NCBI RefSeq assembly: GCF_027596085.1
Contig: NC_072451.1
Coordinates: 7,032,013 to 7,096,012 of the forward strand
From: Anoplopoma fimbria
Taxonomy: Eukaryota > Chordata > Actinopteri > Perciformes > Anoplopomatidae
DNA length: 64,000 nt
Reading direction: 5' to 3'
The position numbers and the translations under genes were made by a program. Positions 56,108-64,000 of the stretch are shown in pieces. The notes beneath the pieces were generated by a model. The model searched no databases. It had not been told where the DNA came from and was given only the letters and a program-made list of their open reading frames with translations. Position 1 is the stretch's first letter. Each line of letters begins with the position of its first letter.

Positions 56108-56499
56108 TTTTTCAAGTATGTTGCTAAAATAATATTAAGTCTATTTGGAAAGCTCTCTCAGTGTTGCAGTTTCACCTTGCTACAAGTTAATTGGTGTTTG
56201 ATTCTCTGCAAAAAGTAAGATTTTTTTTGCAATGGAAGAATTTGTCACTCATATAAAATGAATAATAGCCTAGGTAGCACAGACCTAGGTGCAATACTTA
56301 TTCTTCTAAAATTGACAATTAAATCTAACATTGATTAATAGGGGAATTATTGCGTTCGTCTTGACAGAGTAAATATTTGTATGAATTGTGAAAACTGAGC
56401 TGCAATATTGAACAAAATAGATTAAAATAAAAAAAGAAGCTGGATGCAGAAAAGAGGGAACGAACAATGTTGCAGATAATATCCTGTGTGTTATTTATA

Positions 56500-56600
56500 A
56501 TCGCTTTTACACTTGTTTACATCTTTCCAAGCTCATCAAAGAGCTCCTAGTTGCCAACTTTATTCCCCTGTAGTACTTTGTGTTCTAACATTTCACATGA
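56500..56600. repeat. Repeat shared with thoc1 intron 4 (copy 1)
   Basis: TCGCTTTTACACTTGTTTAC onward matches 58,153-58,249 closely, in the same orientation, through CCCTGTAGTACT, TGTGTTCTAACA and TTTCACAT. It may be part of an unnamed interspersed element or a local duplication. Confidence 0.85.
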
Positions 56601-56611
56601 GGTTGTGTTTA

Positions 56612-56740
56612 CAGTACCAGTCAAAAGTTTGGACACACCTTCTCATTCAATGGTTTTTCTTTATTTTTTCTACATTGTAGATTAATATTGAAGACATTGA
56701 AAATGAAGACATCCAAACTATGAAGGAACACAATATTTAA
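56612..56740. mobile_element. Tc1/mariner-type terminal repeat fragment
   Basis: It begins at a TA with CAGTACCAGTCAAAAGTTTG, GACACACCTTCTCATTCAAT, the well-known end sequence of a teleost Tc1-like transposon. A diverged inner part follows (CTACATTGTAGATTAAT, ACTATGAAGGAACACA). No transposase frame and no second inverted end were found, so it is a solo or truncated end. Confidence 0.8.
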
Positions 56741-56865
56741 CAAAATAGATTAAAATAAAAAAAGAAGCTGGATGCAGAAAAGATGAAAAGAACAATGTTG
56801 CAGATAATATCATGTGTGTTATTTATAAAAAAAAAATTAAAAAAAATGTGTTGAACACTTTATTC

Positions 56866-56926
56866 CGGACGTCGTCACAAAAGAAACCGGAAGTTGTTCA
56901 GCGTCATTTCCGGTTGCGAATGTGTA
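56866..56926 (+). promoter_or_regulatory. thoc1 TATA-less promoter with paired ETS sites
   Basis: CCGGAAGT (56,887-56,894) and the reverse-strand ACCGGAAA (56,907-56,914) are ETS-type sites, and GACGTC (56,868-56,873) is a CRE-like core. Local CpG frequency is higher than in the surrounding AT-rich DNA and no TATA box is present, as expected for a housekeeping gene. Use is inferred from position just before the ATG. Confidence 0.6.
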
Positions 56927-57165
56927 ATGATGTCGCCTTCGCTATTTAATTTTGTCGACGCTAAAGACAAATTCACGGTGAGATATCACAGACTTGGTGG
57001 TGTCGCATACTGCACATCGTGATTATCACCACAGCTAACCAGACAACAGGCCTGCTAACGGAGAAGTCCTTGCATGTTCTTGTTCTGTTAGCTAGCGTCC
57101 TCATAGCAGTTAGCACATGCTAGCTAAGCTAACACAACGCTAACCAACGCTACCTGTTCTCTCCT

Positions 57166-57215
<50 letters not shown>

Positions 57216-60200
57216 CCCTCTCTCTCCCACAGGCGTCTGCCAGGCATGCACTAGTGGGTAAAACCAGCAAACCTTTGGTGAATGTGTTCAACCAGTTCCC
57301 TGGGAAGTAAGTAATGTTATTTATTTATCCTCCATATAAATAATGTAATAAATAAATTAAATATATATATATATAATTAATTATTTATTTAATTTAAATT
57401 GTATTTATTTAATTTACATTTTATTTAATTTAAATTGTATTTATTTTATTTACATTTTATTTTATTTTAATTTAAATGTATTATTTTATTTATTATTCAT
57501 TAATTAAATGAATGAATAAATAATGTAATGTCTTAATTGTCTGGTGTGTTACAGTGAGGCAGAGAAGAAGACCACCCTCGACCAGGCTCTGAGAGGAGTC
57601 CTCGGTGATCAGATTGTAAGTCATTCAGCGGACATGCACTGTTAGTGTGTTTACTCTAAACCTCAGCACATGCACAGTGTATATTAATTAAAGTGCTGTT
57701 TTTCTGTCTGCAGGTTGAGCAGAATGTGAGCTGTGAACAATACTTGTCTCTCATCTACCTGAGTATTGATGCAGTGACAGAAGGTGTGCTGCTCTTTGTG
57801 TATTTGAATTATAGAAAGAACATTTAATGAATGAATACATGTTGTGTTGTACCATTCATTCAAATAGCCCACCCCACATCTGTTGCATGCCACTCAGTAA
57901 TGCTATGTATTATATGTATTGTCCTAATTAATATAAACTAGACTTTCAGCGGTTGACATTCAAAGAAAGACTTCACATACTATGCATCTTCCTCAGTGAT
58001 AAATGCAGAATTGAGACATTAAAAGCTGGATATATTTGAAGGGTTGAAGCATAGTTCTTCTTGTTAAGGCCTTACTAAATCTGGGTCATGTTACATTTTC
58101 ACATTGGATTTATTTTCTAATTCAAAATGTCCCTAAACCCAGCCCTGCTGTGTCGCTTTTACACTTGTTTACATCTTTCCAAGCTCATCAAGGAGCTGCT
58201 ACTTTATTTCCCTGTAGTACTGTGTGTTCTAACACTATCCTTTTCACATTTATCAATTAGCCCGTTTATCTGCTACTGCTGCCGATAATGCCTACATTGA
58301 TGTCATGATATGTGCATCAGTAAAGACTGTGTTCTGACTACATAGACTTTACCAGAATGTGCCTTAAGTCTTTGGAACCATCTGTTTTACCTCCCACAAA
58401 GCTTAAGACTTGTGATCCAGCTTTTGCTGTCTTGTTTCACCGTCTTCCTGTAGGTATCTGTTCCGCTACAACTCCTTTCCTTCTGCTGGGAGATGTACTG
58501 GACTGTCTCCCCCTCGACCAGTGCGACAAAATATTCTCTTTTGTTGAAGAGAATGTCTCCACCTGGAAATCGGTAAGTAAGCTACAGGCTCAAAGTAAAT
58601 TATGTCTCCAGTATAATAATGATCATTTAATCACTATGTACCCTCCCTTTTCCCAGAACTCTTTTTACACTGCCGGGAAGAACTACCTGTTGAGGATGTG
58701 TAATGGTAAGGATAGTTTTTCATTCCTGTTGATGAACAACACTTTGTATGTTTAAAGAGTATAGCTGATTGTAACCAACCTGTCAATTTGTTTAGACCTT
58801 TTAAGGAGGCTGTCCAAATCCCAGAATACGGTGTTCTGTGGGCGAATCCAGCTCTTCCTGGCACGTCTCTTCCCTCTGTCTGAAAAATCAGGTAAACACA
58901 TGCATGTTATCTTTTGATAAAGAAGACATCAACTCCTCCTGGATGTTATGTTTGATAGATTATAAAATATGAACTTGTCCGTTTGCACTTTTTTTATGTA
59001 CTCCCATTTGTGTTCATTCCAGGTCTCAATCTGCAGAGCCAGTTTAATCTGGACAATATAACAGTGTTCAACAAGAATGAACAAGAAAGCACTTTTGGCC
59101 AGAAGGTAAAGATGATGATAGTGAGGATTTTAAATGTAACCTTAAAATTATAGTTTAATCTTATTTCATTGTTCCATATTTAAAGCCCACAGAAGAAAAG
59201 GAAGATGGAATGGATGTGGAGGAGGGAGAAATGGGAGAGGAGGAAGCTCCTGCTCCATGGTGAGTGAAAGCACTAAAATACAGCAAAGTTTAAGAGGGAA
59301 ATTTCATAAATGACACTTTTGCATTTTACTGTTTGTTAATTTATCAAAACTGCATCAATTGTTGCTTTCAGTTCCATTCCAATCGACTACAACTTGTACA
59401 GAAAGTTCTGGACACTGCAGGACTACTTCAGAAACCCTGTGCAGTGTTACGATAAATTCTCTTGGATGACATTTCTTAAGGTAATGCACTTGGTCACGAA
59501 AGCAGAGAACATTTTGCTCCCTTGCGTTCCATTTTGTCTGATCATAACAAATACCAAAGTAGATGCCATAAAGAAATGACTCACTGTCGGCGTGTATTCC
59601 TTTTTGTCCTGCACAGTTCTCAGACGAAACCTTGGCGGTGTTCAAGAGCTATAAATTGGACGACATGCAGGCCTCTAAGAGAAAGCTGGAGGAGCTGAGA
59701 GCATCCGGAGGAGAGCATGTCTACTTTGCCAAGTTTCTAACAAGTGAAAAGGTGAGAAAACAGTTTTTTGCACAGAAATAATGACATGGTGGACGTTTTA
59801 ACGTGCTCAAAAGTTCCAAGGCCGCTTAGTCCGCAAGGTATCTCAGCGCTTACTTGTGTTCCAATTAAGTTAAAAAAAATGTGTGAAGCCCTAATGTAGT
59901 TGAAGGAGGCAGGTAAAACTTGGAACAGGGTTTTATTTGAACATGGAGTCCAGCATCAGGGCAGGTGATTCTCATTCAATTCACATCTCACCCGGTCCAC
60001 TACCAACTTGGATGCTCCCATTCCCTTTAATCCATTGTCATCACAAGGTATCACACATTGTCTCAAGGTCCAACAAACAATGCAGACTTTTCAATATATT
60101 ATTCATCTTGTCCAAACCTATTTTAGTCCTGGGCCCTAAAAACTGCATCCATGCATAGCTCCCGTCTTGGCTCTCCTCCTTCTGGGGCGATCCACTCACC

Positions 60201-63200
60201 TTTTGGTGGAGCTTGTTGTGGTTGGTGTGTCAGAAGATGCCTTGGGCGGGGGTTGTCTCAAAGTTTGCTGCACTTAATTAAACTCCCACGCTTCCTTTTT
60301 CCGATAGTGTTGAGTGTATTCTTTTATAAGCCGTACACGCTCCAGTAATTCAGACGAAAGGACAACAAATTAAAACAAAAATGCTGGCGGCCACATCTAC
60401 ATAAGCTGCCGTTGCCGTAGCATTATTTCCTGTTACATGCCTGATGTTGTATTGAAATATGTGTATTTGTATTTGTGCAAATATAAAAAGTGTGGACATT
60501 GCCTCACTTGTTTTTCTCTGCTCTTACCCTCCAGCTGATGGACTTGCAGCTCAGCGACAGCAACTTCAGGCGGCACATTCTACTGCAGTACCTCATCCTC
60601 TTCCAGTACCTGAAGGGTCAGGTCAAATTCAAAAGGTGAAATATGTTTCAGTATTCTGACCTTGTAGAATGGTTAATAATAAAATGTGTGTGACAAAAAA
60701 GTGTCAGCAACAGCAGTTCAGGTTTTCATATTTGGTTTTCTCTCCTTGTACAGCTCTGGCTGTGTTCTGAATGATGACCAGACTACATGGATTGAAGAGA
60801 CAACTAAACTGGTTTTCCAGGTCAGTCCTAAATCCCTATAATTTCCTATAAAAACGTGTCTCACTAAACTGACGTTTAGTTTGATTTGGTAAGATTCTGA
60901 AACATCTGCCATTTCATTTTTATTGGCATGGAGTCCAGAGAGAGAAAAGCAAACTGTATTAATCTGTGTTTGTTCTGTTGTAGCTGCTGAAAGAGATCCC
61001 TCCTGATGGTGACAAGTTTGCCACCATGGTTGAAGTAAGACACGGTTTTAAGAATACTATTATCGAATACAAAATGATGCTAGTTATTACAAACTCTGTC
61101 AAGTTTGCTTGTGAGAGTTCTTCGTACACTAGTGACACCAGAAATGTTCTTCTTGACAGCATATCCTCGGCACAGAGGAGAACTGGAATGGCTGGAAAAA
61201 CGAGGGATGCCCGAGCTTTGTGAAAGAAAGGTATAGCGGCCTAATCTTGCAATATAATAATGGCAGATAGTTCTTTTATTTAAGGGATTTATACATTGAC
61301 TTGTCCATTTTTACAACAAAAGAATGTGTGTACGCGTGGGCTAGCATGCCAGAATGACAGTTAGTCCTATTTCTTTCCTCTTTAACAGGACGGTAGATGA
61401 CAAACCCAAAAGGCCGACCAGGAAAAGACAAGCTCCAGAAGACTTTCTTGGAAAAGGGCCAGACTCCAAGATCTTCATGGGAAAGTAAGTGATGTAATCC
61501 AGATAATGGAAAACAGAGTTGTTACATGTTCTCGGGTTTGAACCCTGTAGTAGTCAGTCAATCCCACAAAAATACTGAAAAGAGACTGTTCCTAATAATC
61601 AGTTTACTTTAATAATTCCCGCTTTAATGTTTTTTTTTTTTTTAGTGATGAGTTGACTCGACTGTGGAACCTGAACCATGACAACATGGAGGCCTGCAAG
61701 TCAGACAGCAGGTCAGTGGCTCAGAAAACCAGGAAGCAGTTCCCATCTACAATCATATTCACCTTGTTTATATCAGACAATGTTTTATTTATTTTTTTCC
61801 ATCTGATGTCTTTGATTCAGGGAGTTCATGCCATCACTGGACGAGTTCTTTGCGGAGGCCATTGAACAGGCCGATCCTGCTAACATGGTGGAGGAAGAGT
61901 ACAAGTAAGTTTGCACTGTGACTAGTTTTCTCAGAATTCAGTCAGTTTGATGGAAATATATGCTTTTTTTTTTCCCCAAAAGAACATGAGTGGCTTCGTC
62001 CCCAGTATTCTATCTCCATGACAGCAGTGGCCGGACACATTATGATTTTGGGTTGTACGTCTGTATGCATGCCTTTCCCTCCGTCAGAGGTCAATGTCAC
62101 CTTACAGTCGTCCATTCTCGTGATATCTCAGGAACGCCTTGAGCAAATTCCTTCAATTTTGGTCCAAAAACATCCGCTTGGACTCAAGGATGGACTGATT
62201 TTGGTGGTCAGAGGTCAAGGTCACTCTGACCTTATGTCTGTCCAATTTATGTGAAAGCAATATCCCAGGAACACCTTGAGTGAATTTCATTATATCAGGC
62301 ACAAACATCCACTTAAACTCAAGGATAAAAAGAAGAATTTGGTGGTCAAATGTCACCGAGACCACACAAAACACTTTTTTAGCCATAATAAATGTGTTAA
62401 TATGTATGCCTATTCTGACAATTTCACACTATACAATGGCCTTTTTAATGAAATTTGAAGGCATACTATGACTTTTTATATTTTCAATGACTACCTAAAC
62501 TATGACATTTTTATGACATAAATGGCATATTATACTATGACAAATGTATGGCATACTATGCCTTTTTATATTTTCAATGACACATTATACTATGAAATTG
62601 TTATGACAAAGTATACTTTTAATGTAATTTACTACATTTTGAAAGCACACAACGGTGTGACCATTTGTTTAGACAATTTTCTTTGGTTTACAGTACTATG
62701 ACCTTCTTATTACTTTTTTTATGGCATGCTCTATACTAGGACATTCTCTGACATTTTTGTGGTATTCTATAGCAAGTATTCTTTTTATGACATCTCATGG
62801 CATACTATACTATGGCATGACTTATTTTTTTATGACATTGTATACTTAAACATTTTTATGACAATTGTAATGTCAGACTATAATATGTTTTTTTTTTTTA
62901 AGAATTCTTTACTGCATACTTTATACTATGTCATTCTTTGATATTTTTATGGCTTACTATACTATGGGTTTTTTTAAAATATTTTATGACATACTATATT
63001 ATGGAATTTTTATAACATAGCATAGTTAAACATTTTCATTTAATTTTTACTACATTTTTAAAAGGTACTACGGTGTGACATTTGTATGGCATGCTATACT
63101 ATGACCTTTTTTATAACTTTTTTGTAGCATATTATACTATTACTTTTCCATACCATACTATGACCTTTTTTATGACTTTTATACCATACTATTAACTTTT

Positions 63201-64000
63201 TTTATGACGTTTTTATAATTATTTTTCCTTCTCATATGCGTTTGTGTGACTCATCTGTTTCTTCCTGTAAATCCATTCAGGGCTGTGCGAAACCCAAACT
63301 ACGGCTGGCGCGCTCTGAGGCTGCTGTCCAGGAGAAGTCCACACTTCTTTCAACCGACTAACCAGAAGTTCAAGAGCCTCGCAGACTACCTAGACAGCAT
63401 GGTCAGCAAACTGGCCAAAGAACTGCCGGTGAGGATTTCCTTTACTTAAGAACAAACAGTGATCATTATAAAAAGACTGCTTGATGGGTGGGGAAAAAAA
63501 CAAAAAACTGTTGACAACCGCTGATATTGTGATTTTCATTTTAAACATGCAGAAGGATATTCCCTCCGAAGAGATCAAGACAGGAGAAGAGGATGACGAC
63601 GACAACGGAGACAATCTTCTCAAAGACAGCAACGACAGTGAGTTTGAGTAATCGCTGATTCGACACTACATCAACTTCAATTAATACGCCCCCGTTTATC
63701 CCTCTCCCTTCATGACCTCTGTATCTTTAAGGTCCTAGTTTCTATGATTAATTCACCTCCTCCTCCTCCACATATTTCCACCCTCTTTAGGTGAAGCCTC
63801 TATTCTTATCCACCCTTTTCTTCCAGGTCCGAGCATACAGAGCAAGACTGTGACTAACCAGCAGATGGACGACATCGCAGCCAAACTGGGTGCTCAGTGG
63901 AAGACGCTGGCATCTCACTTGGAGATGAAGGCGGCGGAGCTGCGAGAGATTGAAACGGACAGCGAAGACGTTGACATGCAGGCCAAACTGCTGCTCGTGG
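56927..64000 (+). CDS. thoc1: THO complex subunit 1, 3' end cut by window
   Basis: Twenty-one exons join in frame: 56927-56977, 57233-57306, 57555-57615, 57714-57783, 58454-58572, 58657-58705, 58796-58891, 59023-59105, 59186-59259, 59372-59480, 59617-59751, 60535-60635, 60754-60820, 60984-61034, 61160-61230, 61389-61484, 61646-61711, 61821-61904, 63281-63428, 63553-63637 and 63827-64000. They give 621 codons; human THOC1 has 657, so about 35 are missing. Segments such as [35 protein letters not shown] and [19 protein letters not shown] match human THOC1 closely. An acidic stretch lies near residues 205-226 ([12 protein letters not shown]), a basic nuclear-localisation-like cluster at 409-417 (KPKRPTRKR), and the start of the C-terminal death domain from about 568. 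The protein is a nuclear THO/TREX subunit acting in transcription-coupled mRNA assembly and export. Two adjacent in-frame ATGs (56927, 56930) make the start ambiguous by one Met. Confidence 0.97.
57169..57213. repeat. (CT)n microsatellite at the thoc1 exon 2 acceptor
   Basis: About 22 CT units followed by CCCCCC, TCTCTCTCCC and the acceptor ACAG at 57,229-57,232. The repeat is the polypyrimidine tract of thoc1 intron 1. Confidence 0.95.
57340..57515. repeat. AT-rich low-complexity tract in thoc1 intron 2
   Basis: Iterated TTATTTAATTTAAATTG and ATTTACATTTTATTT motifs with a short (AT)n run. It occupies most of the 248-bp intron. Confidence 0.85.
58153..58249. repeat. Repeat shared with the thoc1 upstream region (copy 2)
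   Basis: Close match in the same orientation to 56,500-56,600, inside thoc1 intron 4. This copy lacks about 12 bp around the GAGCTGCTACTTTATTTC segment. Confidence 0.85.
62050..62370. repeat. Degenerate two-unit repeat in thoc1 intron 18
   Basis: Two related units of about 120 bp: ATATCTCAGGAACGCCTTGAG...ACATCCGCTTGGACTCAAGGAT...GGTGGTCAGAGGTCA, then ATATCCCAGGAACACCTTGAG...AACATCCACTTAAACTCAAGGAT...GGTGGTCAAATGTCA. It resembles a common interspersed fish repeat built of such units. The open frames here are not exons. Confidence 0.7.
62455..63215. repeat. Degenerate ACTATGAC..TTTTTATG satellite in thoc1 intron 18
   Basis: About 760 bp of imperfect repeats of the words GGCATACTATACTATGAC and TTTTTATGACAT, with a variable unit of roughly 25-40 bp. 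A longer sub-repeat with ACTACATTTT..AAAG..ACA.CGGTGTGAC occurs twice (about 62,630 and 63,048). It makes intron 18 (61,905-63,280) the longest in the gene. Confidence 0.85.

Larger units (their letters stand above)
56412..56828. repeat. Direct repeats flanking a Tc1-like insertion
   Basis: An 88-bp block starting CAAAATAGATTAAAATAAAA (from about 56,412) recurs from about 56,740 with a few changes. Between the copies lie a 100-bp block also found in thoc1 intron 4 and a Tc1-like terminal repeat. Confidence 0.85.

Noticed and set aside
58357..58755. 132-codon open frame
   Set aside because: It contains thoc1 exon 5 (58,454-58,572) and most of exon 6 but reads through introns; the spliced model explains it.

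Overview
The window is vertebrate nuclear DNA, almost certainly from a teleost fish. The genes are intron-containing (GT/AG introns of about 80 to 1,370 bp). The two intact aquaporins have the four-exon AQP1 structure and match the teleost tandem pair aqp1aa/aqp1ab. The intergenic DNA is AT-rich and full of fish-type SINEs, LINE tails, Tc1-type terminal repeats and long microsatellites. No prokaryotic, plasmid or phage features were seen.

Layout. Bases 1-40,170 are a gene desert: no credible exon was found. It holds a LINE fragment with a tRNA-derived SINE nested in it, partly duplicated 2.5 kb away (1-965 and 2,475-2,883), several other dispersed repeats, a 143-bp tandem duplication (21,243-21,522), tetranucleotide and 14-bp tandem repeats, and a perfect 16-bp hairpin (22,474-22,511). 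Bases 40,180-51,060 hold a head-to-tail aquaporin-1 cluster on the + strand: aqp1aa (40,291-42,324, 4 exons, 257 aa), a 216-bp TG repeat, an aqp1ab-type gene (46,736-48,250, 4 exons, 255 aa), and a third aqp1-like copy (about 49,051-50,915) that is clearly broken but keeps pieces of all four exons. Bases 51,061-56,860 are repeat-rich spacer, with two inverted copies of one retroelement tail and a Tc1-like terminal repeat. From 56,927 to the window end lies thoc1 (21 exons seen, 621 codons, C-terminus cut by the window edge).

Function. The aquaporins are water channels. In teleosts Aqp1aa is widely expressed, and Aqp1ab-type channels are known for oocyte hydration in species with floating eggs. 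Thoc1 is a core subunit of the THO/TREX mRNA export complex and is functionally unrelated to its neighbours.

The most notable observation is the decayed third aquaporin, which implies that the ancestor had a three-gene aqp1 array and that this lineage lost one copy. I did not find evidence for a wholly new biological system.
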